This document shows positions 33,158 to 41,873 of a stretch of 64,000 nt of DNA, piece by piece. Each line of letters begins with the position of its first letter. Positions within the stretch are counted from its first letter, which is position 1. The stretch is taken from the NCBI GenBank assembly GCA_913775795.1, contig CAJYLT010000005.1, positions 1 through 64,000 of the forward strand, written 5' to 3'. Both the position numbers and the translations under genes were made by a program. The notes under the pieces are model-generated. The model had not been told where the DNA came from. It saw only the letters and a program-made list of their open reading frames with translations, and searched no databases. The DNA comes from an uncultured Sphingomonas sp. (GTDB lineage: Bacteria; Pseudomonadota; Alphaproteobacteria; Sphingomonadales; Sphingomonadaceae).

Positions 33158-33370
33158 ATGGTCACCTCGCTCGCCACCCTGCTGAACACACTGCTCTATG
33201 CCGGCGTCGGCATCTTCGTGTTCCTCGTCGGTTTCTTCATCCTTGACCTCCTGACCCCCGGCAAGCTCTGGCAGGAGATTCACGACCAGCGGAACATCGG
33301 CGTCGCGATCGTCGCGGGGGCGATGGCGCTGGGCCTGGCGATTATCGTCGCTGCCGCCATCCATGGCTGA
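33158..33370 (+). CDS. DUF350 membrane protein (YjfL-like)
   Basis: A 70-residue protein with two transmembrane helices (LLYAGVGIFVFLVGFFILDLL and IGVAIVAGAMALGLAIIVAA) joined by TPGKLWQEIHDQRN, the half-repeat seen in DUF350. E. coli YjfL has this domain within a gene set that includes a polyamine-related enzyme. Eight-base overlap with the spermidine-synthase-like gene. Confidence 0.85.
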   Translation: MVTSLATLLNTLLYAGVGIFVFLVGFFILDLLTPGKLWQEIHDQRNIGVAIVAGAMALGLAIIVAAAIHG

Positions 33371-34892
33371 AGCCGACCCCGCCGCGCGGCCAAAGGTCAC
33401 GGCGCCGGCGGGGGCACTCCTCGTCTCGGCGTTCGTCGTCGCGACGTGCGGGCTTATATACGAACTGCTCGCGTCGACGATCGCCAGCTACCTGCTCGGC
33501 GACAGCGTCACGCAGTTCTCGACCGTCATCGGCACCTATCTGTTCGCGATGGGCATCGGATCGTGGTGCTCGCGCTATGTAAAACGCGGCGAGCTTCGCC
33601 TGTTCGTCCGCACCGAATTGCTGATCGCGATTATCGGCGGCTGTTCGGCCGCGCTCCTCTTCATGCTCTTTCCGCTGGTCGAGCATTTCCGCATCGCGCT
33701 CTACGGCATCGTGCTGGCGATCGGGTTCCTCGTCGGGCTCGAGATCCCGCTGCTCATCCGCATCCTCAAGGATTTCGATTTCCGCGAGACGGTGTCGAGT
33801 GTCCTCACCTTCGACTATGTCGGCGCGCTCGCCGCCTCGCTCCTCTTCCCGCTCGTCCTGATGCCGCATCTCGGCATGATCCGCACGGGTTTCGCATTCG
33901 GCATCGCCAATGCGGGCGTCGCGCTCGCCCTCCTGCTCGCGCTCCCGCGCGGACGTCGGATGAAGGGGGAGGTCGCCGCCGCAATCGTCATCCTCCTGCT
34001 GCTCGCCGCCGGCTTCGCCGCGTCGGACAAGCTCCAGCGGTTCGGCGAGCAGGCGGGCTATGGCGAGCCCGTCGTCTATGCTCGGTCGAGCCGCTACCAG
34101 CGCATCGTCCTGACGCGAAAGGACGACGACCTGCGCCTCTATCTCAACGGCAACCTGCAATTCTCGTCCCGCGACGAGTATCGCTATCACGAGGCGCTGG
34201 TGAAGCCCGTGCTGGGCCGCGTCGCCAACCCCGCCAATGTCCTGATCCTGGGCGGCGGCGACGGCCTCGCGGCGCGGGAGGTATTTCGCGACCCCGCCGT
34301 CCGCCGCGTGACACTGGTCGATCTCGACCCGGAAATGACCGCGCTGTTCCGCGACACCCCGGCGCTGGCCGAGCTCAATCGCGGCTCGCTGTCCGACCCG
34401 CGCATGACCGTCGTCAACGCCGACGCGTTCAGATGGGCGCGAGAGGCCCGGGGACAGTATGACGCGATCATCGTCGATTTCCCCGATCCCGTCGATTATT
34501 CGGTGGGCAAGCTCTACACCGACGCCTTCTATACCCAGGTCCGCCGCCTCCTCGCGCCATCGGGCATGATGGTCGTCCAGTCGACCTCGCCGCTGGTGGC
34601 GCCCGACGCCTATTGGACGATTTCGACGACGCTGGAGGCAGTGGGGTTCGCAACCAAGGGCTATCACGCCTATGTCCCGAGCTTCGGCGAATGGGGCTAC
34701 ACGCTCGCCGCGCTGCGCCCGATCCCGGCGCACGCCCGGCTGACGCCCGGCCGGTTCGTCACCGCCGCGAGCGAACCGCCGCTGTTCGACTTTCCCCCCG
34801 ACATGGCCCGCCGCCGGGTCGAGGTGAACCGGCTGGACAATCAGGCGCTGGTCCGCGTCTTCGACACCGCGTGGAGCCGGTATGAAAGCTGA
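33363..34892 (+). CDS. Membrane-anchored spermidine synthase-like aminopropyltransferase
   Basis: A 509-residue fusion: an N-terminal domain of about seven or eight helices (18-215), then a Rossmann aminopropyltransferase. The donor-binding GGGDG (297-301), acidic VDLDPEM, YHEALVKP, and the catalytic segment with Asp372 and Asp375 (VDFPDPVDYSVGKLYTDAFY) are all present; the usual D-S/T-x-D is D-F-P-D. It should transfer aminopropyl from decarboxylated AdoMet to an amine acceptor at the membrane. The encoded SpeD two genes later can supply that donor. Confidence 0.88.
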   Translation: MAEADPAARPKVTAPAGALLVSAFVVATCGLIYELLASTIASYLLGDSVTQFSTVIGTYLFAMGIGSWCSRYVKRGELRLFVRTELLIAIIGGCSAALLFMLFPLVEHFRIALYGIVLAIGFLVGLEIPLLIRILKDFDFRETVSSVLTFDYVGALAASLLFPLVLMPHLGMIRTGFAFGIANAGVALALLLALPRGRRMKGEVAAAIVILLLLAAGFAASDKLQRFGEQAGYGEPVVYARSSRYQRIVLTRKDDDLRLYLNGNLQFSSRDEYRYHEALVKPVLGRVANPANVLILGGGDGLAAREVFRDPAVRRVTLVDLDPEMTALFRDTPALAELNRGSLSDPRMTVVNADAFRWAREARGQYDAIIVDFPDPVDYSVGKLYTDAFYTQVRRLLAPSGMMVVQSTSPLVAPDAYWTISTTLEAVGFATKGYHAYVPSFGEWGYTLAALRPIPAHARLTPGRFVTAASEPPLFDFPPDMARRRVEVNRLDNQALVRVFDTAWSRYES

Positions 34893-36486
34893 CCGACGGG
34901 CTGCGCTGTTCGGCCTCGGCGCGGGGGCGGCGGCGCTGGCGGGGGGCGGCGCGGCGCTGGCGTTCCGAGAACCGCCGCTGCCGCCCGGCGCACTTGCCGG
35001 CGCGGATCTCGCGCGCGGGCATCGGCTGCGTCAGGGGAAGTTCCCGGCGCCGTCGCGCGAGGAGCAGGTGGGCCTGGCCATCGCCGGCGGCGGGATTTCG
35101 GGGCTGTCGGCGGGGTGGACGCTGGCCGAAGCCGGCTTCGACGATTTCGCGCTGCTCGAGTTGGAAGACGAAGCGGGCGGAAACGCGCGCAGCGGCCGCA
35201 ATGCCGTCAGCGCCTATCCGCTCGGCGCGCACTACCTGCCCATCCCCAATCGCGAGGCGACAGCGCTTCGTCGGATGCTTCAGCGCATGGGGATGATCGT
35301 CGGCGAGGCGAACGGCGTGCCGGTCTACGACCCGATGCAGCTTTGCGCCGACCTTCAGGAACGGCTGCTCTGGCGCGGGCGCTGGCAGGAAGGGCTGGTC
35401 CCGCGAACCGGCCTTGCGGCCAAGGACAAGGCCGATCTCGCCGCCTTCGACGCCGAGATGGCGCGCGCGAGAGCCGCGATCGGCAGCGACGACCGGCCGG
35501 CCTTCACCACGCCGACCGCCTACAGCTCGGCCGATCCGGCATGGCGCGCTCTCGACCGACAGACGTTCGCCGGCTGGCTCGACGCGCGCGGCCTGACCTC
35601 GCCGGTCCTACGCGCGCACGTCCGCTATTCGATGCGCGACGATTACGGAACCGAGCCGGAGCACGTGTCCGCCTGGGCCGGCGTGCATTACTGGGCGGGC
35701 CGCCGCGGGTTCGCTGCGCCCGACGTCGCCGACAACGTGCTGACCTGGCCGGTCGGCAACGGGCACCTTGCCGGCCTGATGGCGAAGCGCCTCGGCGATC
35801 GCATCCGTGCTGGCCGCATCGTCCATGCCGTCACCCGCACCGACGACGGCGTCGCGATCGACAGCTTCGACGTCGCAAGCGGCGACACCGTCCGCACGCA
35901 CGCCCGCGCCGCCATTCTGGCGATGCCGCTGTTCGTCACCGCGCGGCTGGTCCCGGAGATCGATGCGAAGCCCTGCACCTACGCCCCCTGGATCGTCGCC
36001 AACGTCACCGTGGCACAGCCGCCGCGCGGGACGGGCGCGCCGCTCGCTTGGGACAATGTTTCGACCACCAGCGAATCGCTCGGCTACGTCGTCGCGACGC
36101 ATCAGGACGCGTCGGCCCCCGCCGGCGCGACGGTGCTGAGCTGGTACATGCCGCTGTCGAGCATGGCGCCGGCCAGCGCCCGTCGCCTGATGCTCGAGCG
36201 CCCCGCCGACGAGTGGAAGCGGATCGTTCGCGACGACCTGCTCGCCATGCACCCGGAACTCGACATCGGCGAGATCGCGCTGTGGCGCTGGGGCCATGCG
36301 ATGATCCGCCCGACGCCCGGCTATGTCTGGGGCGCCGCCCCGCGCCACCGCGTCGACCCGCCGCTGTTCCTCGCGCACAGCGACCTGTCGGGGCTTTCGT
36401 TGTTCGAGGAAGCGCATTTCCACGGCACCCAGGCGGCGGAGGCGGCGATGACGACGCTCGGCCACGCGCACGAGACGCTGATATGA
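34882..36486 (+). CDS. Probable Tat-exported FAD amine-oxidase-like protein
   Basis: A 534-residue flavoprotein. N-terminal ADRRAALFGLGAGAAALAGG resembles a twin-arginine signal. The FAD-binding motif is IAGGGISGLSAGWTLAEAG (about 65-85) followed by an acidic LLELEDEAGGNARSG; a C-terminal SDLSGLSLFEEAHFHG closes the flavin site. The fold is that of NAD(P)-binding/flavin amine oxidase-like enzymes. Embedded between aminopropyltransferase and SpeD (overlaps 11 and 4 bases), a polyamine or aminopropylated product is a plausible substrate, by inference only. Confidence 0.8.
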   Translation: MKADRRAALFGLGAGAAALAGGGAALAFREPPLPPGALAGADLARGHRLRQGKFPAPSREEQVGLAIAGGGISGLSAGWTLAEAGFDDFALLELEDEAGGNARSGRNAVSAYPLGAHYLPIPNREATALRRMLQRMGMIVGEANGVPVYDPMQLCADLQERLLWRGRWQEGLVPRTGLAAKDKADLAAFDAEMARARAAIGSDDRPAFTTPTAYSSADPAWRALDRQTFAGWLDARGLTSPVLRAHVRYSMRDDYGTEPEHVSAWAGVHYWAGRRGFAAPDVADNVLTWPVGNGHLAGLMAKRLGDRIRAGRIVHAVTRTDDGVAIDSFDVASGDTVRTHARAAILAMPLFVTARLVPEIDAKPCTYAPWIVANVTVAQPPRGTGAPLAWDNVSTTSESLGYVVATHQDASAPAGATVLSWYMPLSSMAPASARRLMLERPADEWKRIVRDDLLAMHPELDIGEIALWRWGHAMIRPTPGYVWGAAPRHRVDPPLFLAHSDLSGLSLFEEAHFHGTQAAEAAMTTLGHAHETLI

Positions 36487-36854
36487 CGCCCCCGCCCCCT
36501 TATGACGGCGTGCACCTGATCGCCGACCTGTCCGGCGGCCGGGGGCTCGACGATGCGACATTGATCGAACGCGCGCTGCGCGAGGCGGCGGCGGCAGCGC
36601 GCGCGACGCTGCTGGAGGTACGCCTCCATGCCTTCGGGCCGGGGCAAGGGATCACTGGCGTCGCGCTGCTCGCCGAATCCCACATCTCGATCCATTCCTG
36701 GCCCGAGCACGGCTATGCCGCAGTCGACATCTTCGTCTGCGGTCGCCGCTGCGATCCCGATGCGGCGCTCGCGACACTGGTTGAGATGCTCGGTGCGACC
36801 CTCCACAGCGAGCGGCGCATCGCCCGAGGCTTCGGCGTCGTTCAACCGGCGTAG
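36483..36854 (+). CDS. speD: S-adenosylmethionine decarboxylase proenzyme
   Basis: A 123-residue prokaryotic class 1B proenzyme. Autocleavage site Glu65-Ser66 (AESHISIHSWPEHGYAAVD; Ser66 becomes the pyruvoyl group), His71 and Cys86 (FVCG) are in place. It makes decarboxylated AdoMet, the aminopropyl donor for spermidine synthesis. ATGA overlap with the FAD gene. Its 3' end overlaps the udgX 3' end by 13 bases. Confidence 0.93.
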   Translation: MTPPPPYDGVHLIADLSGGRGLDDATLIERALREAAAAARATLLEVRLHAFGPGQGITGVALLAESHISIHSWPEHGYAAVDIFVCGRRCDPDAALATLVEMLGATLHSERRIARGFGVVQPA

Positions 36855-38245
36855 GCGGCCGCGTTCCGCAGATCCTCCACGAACCGCGCATATTCCTCCT
36901 CGGTCTGCACCTTGTCGGGCAGGCGCAGGAGGAAGCTCGGATGCACCGTGATCCACCCCTCCCCGCCGTCCGCCAACGCGATCGGTCGCCCGCGTTCGCG
37001 CGAGATCGTCACCGTCTTCCCCGTCAGCGACCGCGCCGCCGTCGCGCCCAGCGCCACGGTCAGCTTCGGCGTCAGCAGCATCCGCTCCTGCTCCACCCAC
37101 CAGCGGCACGCGTCGATTTCGCCCGCATCAGGCTTGGCATGGATGCGCCGCTTGCCGCGCGGCTCGAACTTGAAGTGCTTGACCGCGTTGGTGACATACA
37201 CGGTGTCGCGGTCGATCCCCGCCTCGCCCATCGCCCGGTCGAACACCTGCCCCGCCGGGCCGACGAACGGGCGACCGGCCAGATCTTCCTGATCCCCCGG
37301 CTGCTCGCCGACGAACATCATTCGCGCATCGAGCGGCCCCTCCCCGAACACGGTCTGCGTCGCGGGTTGGTACAGGTGGCAGCGGGTGCAGCCCATCGCC
37401 TCCTCGCGCAGCGCCGCCCACGCGCCCTCGACATTCCCGCCCGGCGTCGCCGCCCTTGCCGTCTCGATCATCGCCGTCTCCCGCGCCCGCGCTCCCGCGA
37501 TCAGCTCGCCGACCAGTGCCGTCTCGGGCATGTTCTTCCAGTATTTGCGCGGCATCTCGCGCAGCATTGCCCCGACCTTCAGCCGCGCGGGATTGAAGAT
37601 CGACGCATAATAGGTCTTCCACACCGCTTCGATCGGATCACCGTCGGGCGCATCGGCCTTCGCCGCGCCCGGCCCCTCGCGCAGCGTCTGCGTATCCCAG
37701 TGGAGCGACACTTCGGGCGACAGGATCGACCAGCGCATCGTGTTGAAGCGATTGACGAAGAAGGCGGCGTTGGCGCGGACGATGTGATGTTCGGGCTCGA
37801 ACCAGGCGACGAAACGCTCGCCGTCATCGTCGGGCACCTCGCGAAAGCGCAGGAACGCGCGCATCTTGTGGATATCGCGCCGTACCGCCTTGGTCATTTC
37901 GTCGAGGCGGCGGCGCGCGGGGTCGGCGCGGTCGTCGATCAGGCGGGGCTGGTCGATCAACCGCACCAGCATCGCATATAGCCGCGCAAATCGCTCGGGG
38001 TCGCTGTGCAGCACAACGCTGTGCGCCAAGTCGATGAACGCCTTGGGCACGCGGAACGCCGGCGGCGGTGCGGGCGGCGACGGCTCCAGCGAGGGCACTT
38101 CCTCGGCGAACAGGTCCGTCGCGTGCCCCGCCACCTGCCAGATTACCCGGTCCGGGGGCACTCTATCGGTTGCGAGCGCCCGCGCGGCGTCCCGCCACCC
38201 CTCGAAATCGTCGGGGGCGTCGAGGCGCGCGACACGGATGCCCAT
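36842..38245 (-). CDS. udgX: UdgX-type uracil-DNA-binding/glycosylase protein fused to DUF4130
   Basis: A 467-residue two-domain protein. The N-terminal part (1-270) is the domain known to partner a radical SAM enzyme (DUF4130); the C-terminal part (about 275-465) is family 4-like uracil-DNA glycosylase with GEQPGD (313-318), the UdgX hallmark KRRIH (365-369, His369 forms the covalent uracil bond in studied homologues), HPSFLLR and cluster cysteines CTRC (286-289) and Cys380. It would crosslink to uracil in DNA. ATG 38245; 9 bases after the hemerythrin stop. Confidence 0.92.
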   Translation of the reverse strand: MGIRVARLDAPDDFEGWRDAARALATDRVPPDRVIWQVAGHATDLFAEEVPSLEPSPPAPPPAFRVPKAFIDLAHSVVLHSDPERFARLYAMLVRLIDQPRLIDDRADPARRRLDEMTKAVRRDIHKMRAFLRFREVPDDDGERFVAWFEPEHHIVRANAAFFVNRFNTMRWSILSPEVSLHWDTQTLREGPGAAKADAPDGDPIEAVWKTYYASIFNPARLKVGAMLREMPRKYWKNMPETALVGELIAGARARETAMIETARAATPGGNVEGAWAALREEAMGCTRCHLYQPATQTVFGEGPLDARMMFVGEQPGDQEDLAGRPFVGPAGQVFDRAMGEAGIDRDTVYVTNAVKHFKFEPRGKRRIHAKPDAGEIDACRWWVEQERMLLTPKLTVALGATAARSLTGKTVTISRERGRPIALADGGEGWITVHPSFLLRLPDKVQTEEEYARFVEDLRNAAAYAG

Positions 38246-38254
38246 GGGCCAGGC

Positions 38255-38731
38255 TTACTCGCGATCGTCGCCGGGCTCGCTCGCCTCGGCGAGTTCCAGT
38301 TCCTTGGGCTTGCGCGCCTCGAACACCTTGGCGAGCTTTGCGACCTCCGCATCGTCGAGGTCCTTGGCCGCCTCGGGGAACATCTCTTCCTCTTCCTCGT
38401 CGATGTGATGCTCGTAGCGATGACGCATCTCGTCGAACTTCGCCTTCCACTCGGACGTGGCGGGGTCGAGCTCGGCCATCTCCTCGAAGAAGTCGTCGAT
38501 TTCCTTGTGCTCCGACACCGAATGCCGGGCCTCGTCGCGCAGGTCGGGCTTGGCAAGCATCGTCGCATAGAGCGACTCTTCCTCGGCGGCGGCGTGGGCC
38601 GTCACCTCGACGCGGAACTGCTCGAACAGGTCGGCGCGCTCGCCCTCATCGGCGGCCTCGATCTGCTTCAACAGCTTGCGGTGGAGGTCGTGATCCTTCT
38701 TCAAGTCTTCGAAGATTTTCGCATCGGCCAT
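38255..38731 (-). CDS. Hemerythrin HHE-domain protein
   Basis: A 158-residue four-helix protein: DHDLHRKLLKQIE, VTAHAAAEEESLY, SVSEHKEIDDFF and RYEHHIDEEEEEMFPEA supply the His/Glu ligands of a di-iron hemerythrin-like site. Could sense or buffer oxygen, nitric oxide or iron. The sandwich between the radical SAM gene (72 bases upstream) and udgX (9 bases downstream) suggests a protective or sensing role for the iron-sulphur enzymes, by inference. ATG 38731. Confidence 0.88.
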   Translation of the reverse strand: MADAKIFEDLKKDHDLHRKLLKQIEAADEGERADLFEQFRVEVTAHAAAEEESLYATMLAKPDLRDEARHSVSEHKEIDDFFEEMAELDPATSEWKAKFDEMRHRYEHHIDEEEEEMFPEAAKDLDDAEVAKLAKVFEARKPKELELAEASEPGDDRE

Positions 38732-38803
38732 GGTGATTTCCTCGATCAGGGGTTCGGGCATCCAACCCGCCGCACCGCTGCGCGTTTCACCTGCGAACCG
38801 CTA

Positions 38804-40051
38804 TCAGGCAGCGAACAGTTCAAGCTGCTCGCGCTTCGGCGCCACCAGCGGCTTCAGGTCAGCGCGATCGGTCAGCAGCGCCGGCCTCCACCCCTCCGCC
38901 ACGATGAACGGCCGCACCTTCGCCACCGACACCGTCAGCCTCGCCACGTCGTCGAGCGACAGGCGCCGCCACTTGCGAGCCTTGAGGATCGAGTTGACCG
39001 CCTTCACCCCCAGCCCCGGCACGCGCAGCAGGTCCTCGCGCGCCGCGCGGTTCACGTCGACCGGAAACCGCTCGCGAAACTTGAGCGCCCAGGCGAGCTT
39101 GGGATCGATGTCGAGCGGCATCATCCCCGTCGCCGGATCGGCCGCCGCCGCCACCTCGCCCGGCGCATAGTCGTAGAACCGCATCAGCCAGTCCGATTGA
39201 TACAGCCGGTGCTCACGCATCAGCGGCGGGCGCTGAAGCGGCAGCACTGCACTCGCCTCCGGGATCGGGCTGAATGCGGAATAATAGACGCGGCGAAGGC
39301 TGAAGCGATCGTAGAGCGTCGCCGCCTTGGTCACGATATCGCGGTCGGTGGCGGCATCGGCGCCGACGATCATCTGCGTCGACTGGCCCGCGGGCGCGAA
39401 GCGGGGGGCGGAGCGATAGCGTTTGCGCGCATCGGCGGTGTCGACGATCGCGGTCTTCATGTCGCGCATCGCCCCCTCGATCCGCGTCGCCGACTTTTCG
39501 GGCGCGAGGCGGGTAAGCCCCGGCAGCGTCGGCAGCTCGACGTTGATCGACACGCGATCCGCATGCAGGCCCGCCAACCGGACCAGTTCCGGATCGGCGT
39601 CGGGAATCGTCTTCAGGTGGATATAGCCGCGGAACTGATGATCCTCGCGCAGCGACCGCGCGACCTCGACGATCTGCTCCATCGTATAGTCGGGCGAGCG
39701 GATGATCCCCGACGACAGGAACAGCCCCTCGATATAATTGCGCTTGTAGAAGCTCATCGTCAGCGCGACGACCTCCTGCGCGGTAAAGCGCGCGCGGCGG
39801 ACGTTCGAGGACTTGCGATTGATGCAGTAATGACAGTCGAAGATGCAGCTGTTGGTCAGCAGGATCTTGAGCAGGCTGATGCAGCGGCCATCGGGGGCGT
39901 AGGCATGACAGATGCCCATCCCCTCGGTCGACCCGATCCCTTCGCCGCCGGCCGAATTGCGCTTGGTCGTGCCCGACGATGCGCAAGAGGCATCGTACTT
40001 GGCCGCGTCCGCCAAAATGCCAAGCTTTTCACGAACGTCGAGCTGCGCCAT
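38804..40051 (-). CDS. Putative DNA modification/repair radical SAM protein (UdgX partner)
   Basis: A 415-residue radical SAM enzyme. The cluster motif CIFDCHYC gives Cys69, Cys73 and Cys76; a C-terminal helix-hairpin-helix (LLRVPGLGVKAVNSILKAR) suits DNA binding. Matches the family that co-occurs with UdgX (radical SAM linked to UDG). Substrate base and product are unknown. ATG 40051 overlaps the upstream membrane-protein gene by 23 bases. Confidence 0.92.
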   Translation of the reverse strand: MAQLDVREKLGILADAAKYDASCASSGTTKRNSAGGEGIGSTEGMGICHAYAPDGRCISLLKILLTNSCIFDCHYCINRKSSNVRRARFTAQEVVALTMSFYKRNYIEGLFLSSGIIRSPDYTMEQIVEVARSLREDHQFRGYIHLKTIPDADPELVRLAGLHADRVSINVELPTLPGLTRLAPEKSATRIEGAMRDMKTAIVDTADARKRYRSAPRFAPAGQSTQMIVGADAATDRDIVTKAATLYDRFSLRRVYYSAFSPIPEASAVLPLQRPPLMREHRLYQSDWLMRFYDYAPGEVAAAADPATGMMPLDIDPKLAWALKFRERFPVDVNRAAREDLLRVPGLGVKAVNSILKARKWRRLSLDDVARLTVSVAKVRPFIVAEGWRPALLTDRADLKPLVAPKREQLELFAA

Positions 40052-41474
40052 CCGTTCGATATATGTTCGCAGGATGCGACTGTCGAGAGAGCGCGATCAC
40101 AAGCGCGCCAAACAGCGACGCCGCGGTGGCGGCCCACATCGCCAGCCCCTGCCACGGCGTCCAGCCAAAGAACTCGTTTGCCACGGTGCGCAGATAGCCC
40201 GGCCAGAACCGCTCGCGCCACACCCCGTCGAACAGCGCATTCTCGGCGCTCCAGGCGGCGGTGATCTCGGCCGACGCAATCGTCAGGTTGATCGCGATGC
40301 TCGCCGCGAGCAGCACGGACAGCGCAACGCGCCCCACTCGCCCCGCCGCCGCCCAGACGCTCGGCAGCACGAGCGACAGGAACGCGATCGCCGGCATTGC
40401 ATGGCGCGGCCCCGTCGAATTGCCGCCATCCCAATAGACATAGGACGCGTTGTAGAGGAACGCCGCCACCGCCCCGCCGGCCGCCAGCACCGCCAGATCG
40501 CGCCAACCACGCCGCCACAACAGCCACAGCCCCGGCAACGCGGCCAGCAGAACGGGCGCAACCCAGAGCATCCCGCGGTGCCGGCCCACCAAAATCTCTG
40601 CCAGCACCGCCGCGTGCGGATAGGTAAGGCCGAACAGCCCCTGCTGCATCCCCTCCCAGCCGACCACGCCCTCGTAACCCAGCCGGAACGGCGTGCCGAA
40701 CGCAAACAGGTTATAGGCAAGCAGTGGGATCATCGCCGCCGCGCCGGCCAGCACCGCGCTGCCGGCCGCGCACGCGGCCTCTGCCCGCGAAATCGCTTGC
40801 ATTCGCCAGAGCGCAAAGACGCCGACGGGCAAGGCGAAGAGCAGCGCGCTATGCTCGATCACCAGCGTCCAGCCGAGCGCCAGCCCCGCCAGCGGCGCAT
40901 CTCCCCGGCTGCGATCGTCGCTCGTCCCCTTAAGAATCAGCCGCACTGCGATCACCAGCAGCGAAGCGACCGCACAATGCCCGAACAGCGTCGTTGCCCA
41001 GCCCCAGAGCGGCGTGCCAAGCGCGAACGCGAGCGCGCCGAACGCCCCCGCCCCGGCCGATCCCGTCACGCGCCGCCCGATATCCATCAGCGCGACCGCG
41101 GCGAGCGCAAGCAACGTCGCGTTGATCGCCGCCGCCGTCAGCCACTGGCGCAGCTTCATATAGCGGTCGAATGCCGGATCGGTCGTCACCAGTACCTTGC
41201 CCTCGGCACTGTCCCCAGTCGCGGTGTCGATAGCGGCGACCACCGGCACCGCCATCAGCGTCATGCCCGGCGGCTTGTCGAGATAGAAATGCGCACCGAA
41301 CCGCGCCTTGTCGATCGTCAGCGCCTCGAACCGGTCGATCGCGGCATCTTGCCGCTCGGCGATCCCGATCGCGGCGAACAGGCGGACCGCGCTGTTAGGA
41401 TTCCAGTGCCACGACCCGAACCACGCCGCGGACAGCCAGACGAGCGCGAACAGCAGGATCGACGGCCGGGGCAT
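40029..41474 (-). CDS. Multi-span membrane protein, possible GT-C glycosyltransferase
   Basis: A 481-residue protein with about ten to twelve hydrophobic helices. Residues near 60-70 (HFYLDKPPGMTLM) resemble the DKPP loop of ArnT/PMT-type lipid-linked sugar transferases, and the fold of long helices with a soluble loop fits; no acidic DE motif is obvious near the N-terminus. GT-C membership is inferred. ATG 41474. Overlaps the radical SAM gene by 23 bases. Confidence 0.65.
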   Translation of the reverse strand: MPRPSILLFALVWLSAAWFGSWHWNPNSAVRLFAAIGIAERQDAAIDRFEALTIDKARFGAHFYLDKPPGMTLMAVPVVAAIDTATGDSAEGKVLVTTDPAFDRYMKLRQWLTAAAINATLLALAAVALMDIGRRVTGSAGAGAFGALAFALGTPLWGWATTLFGHCAVASLLVIAVRLILKGTSDDRSRGDAPLAGLALGWTLVIEHSALLFALPVGVFALWRMQAISRAEAACAAGSAVLAGAAAMIPLLAYNLFAFGTPFRLGYEGVVGWEGMQQGLFGLTYPHAAVLAEILVGRHRGMLWVAPVLLAALPGLWLLWRRGWRDLAVLAAGGAVAAFLYNASYVYWDGGNSTGPRHAMPAIAFLSLVLPSVWAAAGRVGRVALSVLLAASIAINLTIASAEITAAWSAENALFDGVWRERFWPGYLRTVANEFFGWTPWQGLAMWAATAASLFGALVIALSRQSHPANIYRTDGAARRS

Positions 41475-41573
41475 CCGTGCTGGCTAGCGGAAAAGCGCAA
41501 CGGCCCGCAACCAGCGTTGGTGCGGTGCAGCATAGTCTGCTAGGGAATGGATCGACAGCGCAGGAGCAAGCCG

Positions 41574-41870
41574 ATGTCGACGCGCACGAACGCCTACGCC
41601 GATTGGGCCATCCTCGGATACCAGACCTGGCTGCTCGGGGTCGAAGCCTCGATCGTCATTGCCACGCGCCTCAACGGGCTCGCCTGGCAGGCGCCGGGGT
41701 CGGACAAGGAAGTCGTGCGGATGGTGAGCGAGAAGATCGCTGCGATCACCGAGCTTCAGATGCGCTATCTGACCGGCGGCATGGGTTCGACCCCGCTCGC
41801 CGCCTCGCAGAAGACCGTGCAGCATTACCGGCGCAAGGTCGCGGCCAACCGGCGCCGGCTGTCGCGTTAG
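41574..41870 (+). CDS. Small phasin-like hypothetical protein
   Basis: A 98-residue protein, MSTRTNAYADWAILGYQTWL at the start and basic ending RRKVAANRRRLSR, mainly helical. CAGGAG precedes ATG 41574 by 8 bases; an alternative start at 41547 adds 9 residues. Composition is phasin-like (amphipathic helix plus basic tail) but no domain is certain. Lone gene between divergent and convergent neighbours. Confidence 0.6.
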   Translation: MSTRTNAYADWAILGYQTWLLGVEASIVIATRLNGLAWQAPGSDKEVVRMVSEKIAAITELQMRYLTGGMGSTPLAASQKTVQHYRRKVAANRRRLSR

Positions 41871-41873
41871 GCG

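Noticed and set aside
38006-40264. 752-codon plus-strand frame across the UdgX/hemerythrin/radical SAM genes
   Set aside because: Spans three confident minus-strand genes and has shadow composition.
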